Assembly (NCBI RefSeq): GCF_000721705.1
Contig: NZ_JOJL01000017.1
Span: forward strand, 165,892-229,891
Length of the DNA stretch: 64,000 nt
Source: Actinoplanes subtropicus
Lineage (GTDB): Bacteria > Actinomycetota > Actinomycetes > Mycobacteriales > Micromonosporaceae
Direction of reading: 5' to 3'
This document shows, piece after piece, positions 7,253 to 16,442 of the stretch; the first letter of the stretch is position 1; each line of letters begins with the position of its first letter. The translations under genes and the position numbers were made by a program. Below the pieces are notes generated by a model, which saw only the letters and a program-made list of their open reading frames with translations, made no database searches and had not been told where the DNA came from.

Positions 7253-9748
7253 TCACAAACGAGGGTCGACCGGCTCCGACTCGGTCGCGAGGATCGCGAA
7301 CACCAGTTCGTGCACGCGCCACGGCGGCGCGCCGTCGGCCAGCCGGTCGAGGGCGGCGAGCCCCAGCCCGTGCTCGCGCAGCGCCAGGTTGCGCTTGCGG
7401 CCGAGGTTGCGCTGCCGCAGGCCGGCCAGCTGCTCGGGACGGGTGTACTCCGGACCGTAGATGATCCGCAGGTACTCCCGGCCGCGGCACTTGACCCCGG
7501 GCTGCACGAGCCGGCCCCGGTCGGCGGTGACGGCCAGACCGTCGTACGGCTTGACGACCATGCCCTCGCCGCCCGCCGCGGTCAGCGCGAGCCACCAGTC
7601 GGTCGCGGCCGCCTCGGCCGCCGGGTCGCCCAGCTCGACGATCATCCGCCGGGTGGGCGTGAACAGCTCCGGGTCGGCCGCGACCAGGCGGTCCGCCTGC
7701 GCCAGGTGCCAGCCATGGTCCTTTCGCGCGTACGAGACACCGGCGCCGGCCAGCAGCGCGAACGGCGCGAGCGTGATCCCGGTCAGGCCATCGGTCGGCT
7801 GCACGTAGGCCCGGTAGGCCGCCGAGTAGCCGTCGATCTCCGAGGACCGCAGCTCGATCCGGTCGCGCAGCCCGGCCACGTCCAGCCCGCGGGCCGCGAC
7901 CTGGTCGAGCACCGCGAGCGCGGCGGGCAGCGCATGCCGTCCGGCCGCGCCCACGCCGGCGTACCGCTCGCGGATCAGCCCGCCCGCCTTGGCCGACCAC
8001 GGCAGCAGCTCGGCGTCGACGAGCAGCCACTCCGTCGCCAGCTCGTCGAAGAGCGGGCCGGCGGCGGCACGCACCCGGGCCAGCAGCGGCCCGTCCAGCG
8101 AAGGGCCGAAGAACGGCCGCCCGGTGCGCGTCCAGATCGCGTCGCCCAGGCCGGACCGGGACACCCGGACCACAGCCCGCGAGCCCATGTGCTTCTCCTC
8201 GCACACGACCTTGCCGACGCCGGCCGCGCGCATGTCGGCCAGCGCCGTCGACGGGTGCTCGAGGTAACCCTCCAGGGTCGACGTCGAGCAGGGCGCCATG
8301 GTCGGCGGCAGCCACACCAGGGTGGCCGGGTCGAGCGCGAACCGGCTCATCACCTCCAGGGCGGCGGCCGCGTTCTCGGCGGGGACGGTCGTCCGTCCGT
8401 ACCCGAAATCGATGTGCCGACGGCCGGTCACGTCCGCGATGTCCAGCCCCTCGTCCGGCTTCTCCGAAATTTCCGGAAGCAGCGGCCGGACGGGCGCGTA
8501 GTACTCGCGGGCGGCCGGCACCGCGACGATCTCGCGAGAGGGCCAGCGCAGGGCCGTCAGCGAGCCGCCGAAGACGCAGCCGGTGTCGAGGCAGATCGTG
8601 TTGTTGATCCACTCCGGCGTCACGGTCGGCGTGTGGCCGTAGACGACCGCCGCCGAGCCGCGATAGTCGCGCGCCCACGGGTAGCGGACCGGCAGTCCGT
8701 ACTCGTCGGTCTCGCCGGTCGTCTCGCCGTAGAGCGCGAAGCTGCGCACCCGGCCGGACGCCCGCCCCTGGTAGGCCTCCTTGAGCCCGGCGTGCGCGAC
8801 CACCAGCCGGCCGCCGTCGAGCACGTAGTGGCTGACCAGCCCCTCGATGAAGGTCTTGACCTCGCCGACGAACTCGGCCGGCTCGCGCTCCAGCTGGGCA
8901 AGCGTCTCCGGCAGCCCGTGAGTGAGCTGCACGTTGCGCCCGTTCAGCTTGCGGGCCAGCTTCTGCTCGTGGTTACCCGGCACGCAGATCGCCGTTCCGG
9001 CCGCGACCATGCCCATGACCAGGCGCAGCACGCCCGGCGAGTCCGGCCCGCGGTCGACCAGGTCACCCACGAAGATCAAAGTCCGACCATCATGGTGTAC
9101 GGCGTTGACAGCGCGCCCGGCGTCATCGCGGACGACCTCGTACCCGAGCTTGCGGAGCAGTGTCACGAGCTCCGGCAGGCAGCCGTGCACGTCGCCGACG
9201 ATGTCAAACGGCCCGGTCAGCTCCCGCTTGTCGTTGAACAGCTTCTCGTAGCGGATCTCGGCGGCCGCGATCTCCTCCGGCCCGCGCAGCACGTGCACCT
9301 TGCGGAAACCCTCGCGGGCCAGCGAGCCGAGCGACCGGCGCAGGTCACGGTGCATGCGGGTGAGGACCTGGCGGCCGAACGTACGGTCCGGCCGGCCCTG
9401 GGTGCGCTCCCAGGCCAGCGCCTCGGGCACGTCGAGGACGATCGCGACCGGCAGCACGTCGTGCTCCTTGGCGACCTTGACCAGCCCGGCCCGGGCGTGC
9501 GGCTGCAGGTTGGTGGCGTCCACGACGGTGAGCCGCCCGGCGGCCAGGCGCTTGCCGGCCACGTAGTGCAGCACGTCGAAGGCCTCGGCCGAGGCCGACT
9601 GGTCGTTCTCGTCGTCGGCGACCAGCCCGCGGAAGTAGTCCGAGGACAGCACCTGGGTGGGCTTGAAGTGGCTCTTGGCGAAGGTCGACTTGCCGGATCC
9701 GGAGATGCCGACCAGCGCGACGAGCGCGAGCTCCGGTACGTCGATCAT
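7253..9748 (-). CDS. pnkp: Polynucleotide kinase-phosphatase Pnkp (RNA repair)
   Basis: 831 residues in three modules. Residues about 1-170 are a P-loop kinase (ALVGISGSGKST) that phosphorylates 5'-OH RNA ends. About 180-470 is a metallophosphoesterase (DIVGDVHGC, GDLVDRGPDS, GNHEQK, VVAHAGL) that removes 2',3'-cyclic or 3' phosphates. The C-terminal third is the ligase-like adenylyltransferase (CEEKHMGSRAVV, with the lysine that accepts AMP; GEGMVVKPYDG). It works with Hen1 in a heterotetrameric complex to repair and mark RNA cut by ribotoxins. The start ATG follows GAGGAGG and overlaps the hen1 stop as ATGA, implying translational coupling. Confidence 0.95.
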   Translation of the reverse strand: MIDVPELALVALVGISGSGKSTFAKSHFKPTQVLSSDYFRGLVADDENDQSASAEAFDVLHYVAGKRLAAGRLTVVDATNLQPHARAGLVKVAKEHDVLPVAIVLDVPEALAWERTQGRPDRTFGRQVLTRMHRDLRRSLGSLAREGFRKVHVLRGPEEIAAAEIRYEKLFNDKRELTGPFDIVGDVHGCLPELVTLLRKLGYEVVRDDAGRAVNAVHHDGRTLIFVGDLVDRGPDSPGVLRLVMGMVAAGTAICVPGNHEQKLARKLNGRNVQLTHGLPETLAQLEREPAEFVGEVKTFIEGLVSHYVLDGGRLVVAHAGLKEAYQGRASGRVRSFALYGETTGETDEYGLPVRYPWARDYRGSAAVVYGHTPTVTPEWINNTICLDTGCVFGGSLTALRWPSREIVAVPAAREYYAPVRPLLPEISEKPDEGLDIADVTGRRHIDFGYGRTTVPAENAAAALEVMSRFALDPATLVWLPPTMAPCSTSTLEGYLEHPSTALADMRAAGVGKVVCEEKHMGSRAVVRVSRSGLGDAIWTRTGRPFFGPSLDGPLLARVRAAAGPLFDELATEWLLVDAELLPWSAKAGGLIRERYAGVGAAGRHALPAALAVLDQVAARGLDVAGLRDRIELRSSEIDGYSAAYRAYVQPTDGLTGITLAPFALLAGAGVSYARKDHGWHLAQADRLVAADPELFTPTRRMIVELGDPAAEAAATDWWLALTAAGGEGMVVKPYDGLAVTADRGRLVQPGVKCRGREYLRIIYGPEYTRPEQLAGLRQRNLGRKRNLALREHGLGLAALDRLADGAPPWRVHELVFAILATESEPVDPRL

Positions 9749-11112
9749 GCGGACACCTCCTCTTTCGTCGTGAAGATCGCCATCTGGGTGGGTGCGCCGG
9801 TGGCCTCGTGCTCCTCGCCGACCGGCCGGAAGCTCACCGCGTACGCATGCTGGTCTGCGGTTTTGATCGCCCACTCCTGGAACTCGGCGCGGGTCCACTC
9901 GAAGCGGTGGTCGGAGTGCCGCATCCCGGTCAGCCCCTCGTAGTGGACGTTGTACTCGGCGTTCGGCGTGGTCACCACGACCGCGCGCGGCTTGGCGTGC
10001 CCGAAGACGCTCGCCTCCAGGGCCGGCAGCCGCGGCGGGTCGACGTGCTCGATGACCTCCATGAGCACGGCCGCGTCGTAGCCGCGCAGCCGGTCGTCGC
10101 GGTAGGTGAGCGCCGACTGCCAGATCTTGACGCGGTCGCGCTGCCGCTCGGGCAGGCGGTCCAGCCGGAGCCGGCGGGCGGCCACCTCGAGCGCCTTCGC
10201 CGAGACGTCGCAGCCGACGATCTCGGTGAACCGGCGGTCCTTCACCAGGGCGGTGAGCAGGGCGCCGCCGCCGCAGCCGAGGTCGAGCACCCGAGCCGCG
10301 TCGACGTCGTGCAGGGCGGCCAGCACCGCGTCGCGACGCTGCTCGGCGAGCGGCGCCTTGCGTACGACCGGAAGCTCGGCCTCCTCCTCACCGGTCGGCT
10401 CGTCGTCGATCTCCAGCCGCTTCAGGGCGGAGTCGGCGAAGGCCCGCTTGTGCGCCAGGTACCGCCGGGCGATCAGCACCTTCTCGGGGTGGCCGGCCAG
10501 CCAGCCCTCGCCCGAGCGCAGCAGCTTCTCGATCTCGTCGGGCGCGACCCAGTAGTGCTTGGCGTCGTCCAGGACGGGCAGCAGCACATACAGGTGGTTG
10601 AGCGCGTCGGCGAGCCGGATCGTGCCGGTCAGCCGCAGGTCGAGATAGCGGCTGTCGCCGCCGATCGCCGGCTCCAGCGGGATCGGCTCGGCCGTCACCC
10701 GCCAGCCCAGCGGCTCGAACAGGCGGGTGGCCAGCTCGGCGGTGCCGCGCAGCACCGGCACGCGGATCTCCAGCGGAATGGGCTGGGCGGCCAGCTCGGG
10801 GCGGTCCTTCGAGACGCCGCGCAGGGCGCTGCGGAAGACCTTGGCGAGCGCGGCGGCGAGCAGGCTGGAGGCCGCGTACGGCCGATCGTTCACGTACTGC
10901 CCCAGGTCGAACGCGTCGCGCTGGGCCCGCAAGCGCTGCGGGTCGACGTCGAGCAGCAGCGCCGCGGTGCACCGGTCGTCGGTCGCTTCGGGATACATCA
11001 CATACGCCGTGCCGGTGGGCACGTCGAACGAATGCACCTTGCCGGGGTGCTTGACCAGCAGGAAGCCGAGATCGGTCGCGGGCGCGTGGGTCGTCGTCAG
11101 GGTGAGCAGCAC
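9745..11112 (-). CDS. hen1: 3'-terminal RNA ribose 2'-O-methyltransferase Hen1
   Basis: 455 residues. The N-terminal half is the bacterial Hen1 partner-binding domain (MLLTLTTTHAPATDLGFLL, LGQYVNDRPYAASSLLAAAL). The C-terminal half is a Rossmann methyltransferase with VLDLGCGGGALL for SAM binding, EVIEHVDP with metal-coordinating Glu/His, and VVVTTPNAEYNV plus H-S-D-H-R-F-E-W. It methylates the 2'-OH at the 3' end of cleaved RNA before ligation, so the repaired molecule resists being cut again. Upstream of, and ATGA-coupled to, pnkp. A small acidic protein gene lies 44 bp upstream on the same strand and may be in the same transcript. Confidence 0.95.
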   Translation of the reverse strand: MLLTLTTTHAPATDLGFLLVKHPGKVHSFDVPTGTAYVMYPEATDDRCTAALLLDVDPQRLRAQRDAFDLGQYVNDRPYAASSLLAAALAKVFRSALRGVSKDRPELAAQPIPLEIRVPVLRGTAELATRLFEPLGWRVTAEPIPLEPAIGGDSRYLDLRLTGTIRLADALNHLYVLLPVLDDAKHYWVAPDEIEKLLRSGEGWLAGHPEKVLIARRYLAHKRAFADSALKRLEIDDEPTGEEEAELPVVRKAPLAEQRRDAVLAALHDVDAARVLDLGCGGGALLTALVKDRRFTEIVGCDVSAKALEVAARRLRLDRLPERQRDRVKIWQSALTYRDDRLRGYDAAVLMEVIEHVDPPRLPALEASVFGHAKPRAVVVTTPNAEYNVHYEGLTGMRHSDHRFEWTRAEFQEWAIKTADQHAYAVSFRPVGEEHEATGAPTQMAIFTTKEEVSA

Positions 11113-11156
11113 CCGACAATGATCGGCCCGCTAAATCCGTTGCGGCGACTGATTTG

Positions 11157-11333
11157 TCAGCGGTAGTCGTCCTCCAGCTCGACGACCCGGTGTTGCTCCT
11201 GGGCATCCCACTCCGGGGTCTCGTCGTCCAGGGCGGTGGGCGTGTCGGTGTCTTCCTCGAGGCGGGCGCTGGTGGCCTGCTCGGCGGCGTCCGCCTCGGG
11301 GGTCTCCAGGTCGATTTCATCCGGGTATGTCAT
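11157..11333 (-). CDS. Small acidic hypothetical protein (58 aa)
   Basis: MTYPDEIDLETPEADAAEQ ... VVELEDDYR, very rich in Asp/Glu, with no hydrophobic segment. GAGGGGAG precedes the ATG at good spacing. Short acidic proteins of this kind are common in actinomycetes but I do not recognise the family with certainty. It reads into the hen1-pnkp pair 44 bp later, so co-transcription is possible; it is divergent from fba. Confidence 0.65.
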   Translation of the reverse strand: MTYPDEIDLETPEADAAEQATSARLEEDTDTPTALDDETPEWDAQEQHRVVELEDDYR

Positions 11334-11486
11334 CTTGCGCTCCCCTCGTGCCGTTCTCTGGACCCCAGTTCCCCCTAGCATGCGCCCCAATCCCTCCCCC
11401 TCCGAGCGACTGCGGAATACTGCCAACTGGAGGACAGCGCGGTCCTGCCCTCTGTCTTCGACACGCACTGAGCTAGGAGCGCACCG

Positions 11487-12512
<1,026 letters not shown>

Positions 12513-12524
12513 TTTCCCGAACGC

Positions 12525-12552
12525 GGCCGGTCCCCGTCAGTGGGGATCGGCC
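12525..12552 (+). terminator. Terminator after fba
   Basis: Eleven-base stem (GGCCGGTCCCC / GGGGATCGGCC, one G-T pair) with a five-base loop, just after the fba stop. Confidence 0.6.
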
Positions 12553-12554
12553 CC

Positions 12555-12597
12555 GTCCAACCACCCCGCCCGCCGCCCAAAAGCGGACTAAAGACCC
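12555..12597 (+). repeat. Dispersed intergenic repeat, copy 1
   Basis: GTCCAACCACCCCGCCCGCC followed by an A-rich piece with GGACTAAA. The same 20 bases plus a related A-rich tail recur at 37480-37518, beyond the leucine dehydrogenase gene. Confidence 0.7.
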
Positions 12598-12661
12598 AAA
12601 AATGGTCTTGGCAGGTTACTCACTGGTATGTGTACGATCGTCCCCCGACCCCCGGAGGATC

Positions 12662-13183
12662 ATGATCGTGCTCGGTATCGAGGGCTATGAACCCGCGTGG
12701 CACCACGACGCGGAAGCCCTCGCGGCCGTTCACCGCACCAGGTTTGTGCGGCTCATCGGGCGGAAACTGCGATCCAGCTGGCTCATGTGGGACATGGCCG
12801 AGCGGGGCTGGTTCGCCGACGGCCCGGTGATCCTCGACTTCGGGCTGACGCACGTCGAAATCACGCACCGTAAATTCGACGAGTGCGCGATCACCTGGGA
12901 CCAGATCGATCTGAACGAACCGATCGACTGGTACGAGCACTTCGACTGGCGCCCCGACCCGCACGCCGCCCTACGCCACGCCCGCGGCAAAATCCTCAAG
13001 GCGGTCAACGTCATCGAGCTGATCACGGTGGCCGAGTGGCGCCCGCGAATCCTGCACGCGATCGAGTTCCTCTTCGAGGGCGCCCGCTTGGCGATCTACA
13101 ACGCCATGGACGAAAACGGCCTGACCGACGTCCCCGAATCCGACCTCCCCGCCACGAACTGGCGCCGCGTCCACATCGCCTGA
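12662..13183 (+). CDS. Conserved-looking hypothetical protein (about 173 aa)
   Basis: Soluble protein with ordinary composition (LGIEGYEPAWHHDAEALA ... WDMAERGWFADGPVILDFG ... TNWRRVHIA), Trp/His/Asp-rich, with no motif that I recognise. GGAGG (12654-12658) suits the GTG at 12668 (nine bases) better than the ATG at 12662 (three bases), so two residues are uncertain. It stands alone downstream of fba. Confidence 0.65.
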   Translation: MIVLGIEGYEPAWHHDAEALAAVHRTRFVRLIGRKLRSSWLMWDMAERGWFADGPVILDFGLTHVEITHRKFDECAITWDQIDLNEPIDWYEHFDWRPDPHAALRHARGKILKAVNVIELITVAEWRPRILHAIEFLFEGARLAIYNAMDENGLTDVPESDLPATNWRRVHIA

Positions 13184-13732
13184 AACTCGCCTGTGGACAC
13201 CGGCCCGAGACTGTCAGACCCGCGTGGTTAACTCGACCCCACCCAACGAGGGCGGGGCACGCTCCTCGACGATCACTGCGACATCACTGCCATCGCCACG
13301 TCCAGCGTCGCGCCCGCGCCTCGCGCCCGCGCTTCGCGGGGCAGCGGGGCGACTCCGGCCCGGCGGAGCCGACGGGGCCAGGCCAGCGGCCAGAGGTGGG
13401 AGCGGGGCCAGTGGCGCGGTGGGGGCAACGGCCGGCGGGGCAATGGGCGAGCGGTGCCACGGTTTGCGGTGGGGCATTGGGCGAGCGGCGTCACGGTGTG
13501 CGGCGGGGCGTTGCGGTGGGCAGAGCGACGGATGCGGATGGTCTTGGGTCGGGCCCGCCCGGCGGCCGGGGTCGGAGCCGGTGTTGCAGCTGGCGGCCCG
13601 CAGCACCGGGGACTGGACTGGAGCGTACGGTCCAAGCTGCGGAAGGGAAACGCTCGGGCTGGGGTCGTCAGGCGGGCGCTGGAGTGGGCAGCTGCGGAAG
13701 GGAAACGCTCGGGCTGAGGTCGTCAGGCGGGG
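13184..13732. other. Repeat-bearing intergenic region, no gene supported
   Basis: About 550 bp between convergent genes. It contains two copies of a 42-bp direct repeat (13635-13676 and 13690-13731, one mismatch; core CTGCGGAAGGGAAACGCTCG) and two similar copies of a GGGCGAGCGG...CACGGT...TGCGG block near 13441-13505. Frames on both strands are Arg/Gly/Ala-rich, as in GC-rich noncoding DNA. Confidence 0.6.
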
Positions 13733-14932
13733 CTACTGCGAGAGGGCGGCCATTGCGGCGTCGAGGGAGTCGGTGATGACGATCAGGTGGGACTGGTCGC
13801 CGTGGGGAGACTTGGCGAGTAGCGGGCGTAGCAGGGCCTCGACCGGGAGGACGCGCCAATGGTCGACGCCGAGGAAGACGAAGGCGCCGGACGGGCCGTC
13901 GGTCTGGTAGAAGGTTTTCGTCGCGGCCTGGAAGATTTCCTGGACGGTGCCGGCCCAGCCGGGGGCGAAGACGATGCCGCCTCGGGACAGGCGCAGGATC
14001 GAGTCTTCCCGGACGGCGTTGGAGAAGTATTTCCCGATCTGGCCGGCGAACAGGTTGGCCGGCTCGTGGCCGTACAGCCAGGTGGGCAGCGCCAGACCGC
14101 CGTGCCGTAGCTTTCCCACCACATCGGACACCGCGGTCGCCGGGGCGGGGTAGGCGGCCCGGACCGCGAGCGCCGCCGCCGTGTACGGGTCGTGATCGGC
14201 GAAGTGCGGCGCGGCGGAGAGCTGGTCGATCGCCGCCGTCAGTTGGTTGGCCGGCCGGGTGGCGAAGTAGGCGCCCAGGTTTGCCGCCTCCATCACGCCC
14301 GGGCCGCCGCCGGTCACGATCAGCCGGCCCACCGACGCGAGGCGCCAGGCCAGCGTCGCGGCGGTCCGGTACGCCGCCGAGCCGCGCGGCGCCGCGTGGC
14401 CACCCATGATGCCGACCGCGGCCTTGGCGTCGTGGGTGGCCACCCAGGCCCGCAGCGCCTTGCCCAGCGCGTTGTCGATGCCCGCGTCGTGCAGCCGCTG
14501 GGCGAGCGCCTCGCGGATGTCCGGCCCGGCCCCGCCGTGGTCGAGAAAGTGCTGGTAGACCGTCGTGTCGTACATCCCGGCGAAGCCGTGCTGGGCGAAG
14601 CCGAAGGACAGGTCCTCGGGGGTGTAGAGGGTCGCCGGGTGCGTCGGGTAGGGCCGCGCGTCGAACGGCGGCACCAGGTGCGCGCCGCGCCGGATGAGGT
14701 CGATCTCCACGCCGTCGGTCGCCAGCCGGCAGCCGACGAAGAGCGTGCCGCGCACGTCCACCCCGGTGAAGTCCGGCGGGTCTAGGTCGAGCCGCAACCC
14801 GAGGATCACCAGGCCGGCCAGCGAGCGCTTGGCCAGATGCGACTCGAACTCGGCCCGCGACTCGACCTCGAGCGGGCTGTCGTCGAACGGGATCTCCCCG
14901 CCGACGACCGGGTGCAGTGGATCTCCGGCCAT
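13733..14932 (-). CDS. LOG-like Rossmann-fold nucleotide-binding protein
   Basis: 399 residues. The core resembles the LOG / SLOG superfamily: VTGGGPGVMEAANLGAY (nucleotide loop with catalytic Glu) and FAPGWAGTVQEIFQA, matching the PGGxGTxxE motif with Trp-Ala in place of the usual Gly-Gly. Standard LOG enzymes (cytokinin riboside-phosphate hydrolases) are about 190 residues, so this long form belongs to a different subgroup; SLOG domains in general are predicted to bind NAD-, AMP- or ADP-ribose-like ligands. The start is ATG (MAGDPLHPVV), 18 bases from the divergent start of an ADP-ribosylglycohydrolase. The pairing suggests a shared role in nucleotide or ADP-ribose metabolism. Confidence 0.8.
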   Translation of the reverse strand: MAGDPLHPVVGGEIPFDDSPLEVESRAEFESHLAKRSLAGLVILGLRLDLDPPDFTGVDVRGTLFVGCRLATDGVEIDLIRRGAHLVPPFDARPYPTHPATLYTPEDLSFGFAQHGFAGMYDTTVYQHFLDHGGAGPDIREALAQRLHDAGIDNALGKALRAWVATHDAKAAVGIMGGHAAPRGSAAYRTAATLAWRLASVGRLIVTGGGPGVMEAANLGAYFATRPANQLTAAIDQLSAAPHFADHDPYTAAALAVRAAYPAPATAVSDVVGKLRHGGLALPTWLYGHEPANLFAGQIGKYFSNAVREDSILRLSRGGIVFAPGWAGTVQEIFQAATKTFYQTDGPSGAFVFLGVDHWRVLPVEALLRPLLAKSPHGDQSHLIVITDSLDAAMAALSQ

Positions 14933-14950
14933 CCCCGTAGGGTAGCCAGC

Positions 14951-15940
14951 GTGCGAAACGCGGCGGGATCGCTCTACGGCCTGGCGTACGGCGACGCTCT
15001 GGGAAGACCAACCGAATTCCAGGAGTACGCGACGATCGTCGCCACCTACGGCGCCGGCGGGCCGCGGGAGCTGACCGGGTCGCCGGCGCTGGTCACCGAC
15101 GACACCCAGATGGCGCTCGCGGTGGGCGAGTCCCTGCTGGCGGCGCCCGCGATCACCGCCGAGGCGCTCGAGCCGCTGCTGCGGCGCGCGTTCCTCGAGT
15201 GGGCCGCGAGCCCCGACAACAACCGGGCGCCGGGGATGACCTGCCTGCGGGCCTGCGCGGCGCTGACCGACGGGCGGCCCTGGCAGCAGGCGAGCGAGAT
15301 CGGCTCGAAGGGCTGCGGGGCGAACATGCGGGTCACGCCGGTCGGGCTGGTTCCGGGGCTGACCGACGATCAACGGGCCGGGGCGGCGCAGTTGCAGGCG
15401 GGGCTGACCCATGGGCATCCCACCGGATTGGCGGCCAGCGAGCTCACCGCGTACGCCTGCTGGTGGCTCCGCGACGGCCTCGCGCCCGCCGACCTGCTCG
15501 CCGCCCTCCAGGATCGCTGCCACGGGCAGCGCGGTGTCTATCGCGGCGATTGGGTCGGCGATCTCTGGGCGCGGTCCTCCTCCGACACCCCGGAGAGCTT
15601 CATCGCGCTCGGCTGGGACGAATGCCTCGCCGCGCTCGACCGGGTGAGCGTGGCCCTCGACGCGCGTCGTTTCGACGGCGATCCGTGCCTGGCCACCGGC
15701 GCGGGCTGGATCGCGGAGGAAGCGCTGGCCACGGCCCTGTACTGCTATCTGATCTCGCCGGACGAGCCGGGCGCGGTGATCGGGCGCGGCGCGGCGTCCT
15801 CCGGCGACTCCGACTCGATCGCCTGCCTCGCCGGCGCCTTCGCGGGCGCCTCCCTCGGCCTCGGTGCCTGGCCGCCGGCATGGCAGACCCGGATTGAGTA
15901 CGCCGAGCGGCTCGCCCGCCTCGCCGCCGCGTGGGATTGA
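14951..15940 (+). CDS. ADP-ribosylglycohydrolase (DraG/ARH) family protein
   Basis: 330 residues from GTG (VRNAAGSLYGLAYGDALG). The family removes ADP-ribose from proteins, nucleic acids or small molecules using two Mg ions. All three metal-binding clusters are present: GDALGRPTE at the N-terminus, VTDDTQMALAV (Thr-Asp-Asp) and SSGDSDSIACLAGAFAGA (Asp-x-Asp) near the C-terminus. A longer upstream reading in frame would run into the divergent LOG-like gene, so GTG 14951 is preferred. The substrate is unknown. Confidence 0.9.
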   Translation: MRNAAGSLYGLAYGDALGRPTEFQEYATIVATYGAGGPRELTGSPALVTDDTQMALAVGESLLAAPAITAEALEPLLRRAFLEWAASPDNNRAPGMTCLRACAALTDGRPWQQASEIGSKGCGANMRVTPVGLVPGLTDDQRAGAAQLQAGLTHGHPTGLAASELTAYACWWLRDGLAPADLLAALQDRCHGQRGVYRGDWVGDLWARSSSDTPESFIALGWDECLAALDRVSVALDARRFDGDPCLATGAGWIAEEALATALYCYLISPDEPGAVIGRGAASSGDSDSIACLAGAFAGASLGLGAWPPAWQTRIEYAERLARLAAAWD

Positions 15941-15996
15941 TCGCGAAGATCGGCCCCGCCAGGAATCTATGACGGTGTGGCCGGTTGAATGAGGTT

Positions 15997-16419
15997 ATGC
16001 AGAATCTGCTTCCCGAGCCGCCGGCCACGTTCCTGCCCGCCGACGCCGAGGCCGAAAACGCGCTGGCCAAGGCGGCCGAGACCGGCACCGCCGAGGCCTA
16101 CAAGGCGGTCGCCGCCGCTCATCCGGCGTTCAGCGGCGGCTGGGCCGCCCTGGCCGCCGACTCGCTCGCGGACGACGAGCCCGTCACCGCCTACGCCTAT
16201 GCCCGTACCGGATATCACCGCGGCCTGGACGCGCTGCGGCGCAGCGGCTGGAAGGGGCACGGTCCGGTGCCCTGGTCGCACGTGCCCAACCAGGGCTTCC
16301 TTCGCTGCTTGCACACGCTCTCGCAGGCCGCCGCCGAGATCGGCGAGGCCGACGAGGCGGCCCGCTGCGCCCAGTTCCTGCGGGACAGCGACCCGGCCGC
16401 GGCCGACGCCCTGACCTGA
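15997..16419 (+). CDS. DUF3151-like conserved actinobacterial protein
   Basis: About 140 residues (MQNLLPEPPATFLPADAEAE ... GWKGHGPVPWSHVPNQGFL ... FLRDSDPAAADALT). The LLPEPP start and the HGPVPW.H.PN.GFLR segment match my memory of the DUF3151 family; this is recognition, not a search. It looks alpha-helical, with paired helices resembling a TPR. A TTG at 15985 could add four residues. Function unknown. Convergent with the downstream ATPase gene. Confidence 0.75.
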   Translation: MQNLLPEPPATFLPADAEAENALAKAAETGTAEAYKAVAAAHPAFSGGWAALAADSLADDEPVTAYAYARTGYHRGLDALRRSGWKGHGPVPWSHVPNQGFLRCLHTLSQAAAEIGEADEAARCAQFLRDSDPAAADALT

Positions 16420-16442
16420 GGATTCCCGCCCGCCGAGGGGCC

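Noticed and set aside
7154..9943. 929-codon open frame on the plus strand
   Set aside because: Antisense to pnkp, which has all family motifs; the plus-strand text is Arg/Gly/Gln-rich and carries no domain.
13224..13910. 228-codon plus-strand frame near 13.5 kb
   Set aside because: It spans the intergenic direct repeats and the antisense of the LOG-like gene; Gly/Arg/Ser-rich and without homology that I can recognise.
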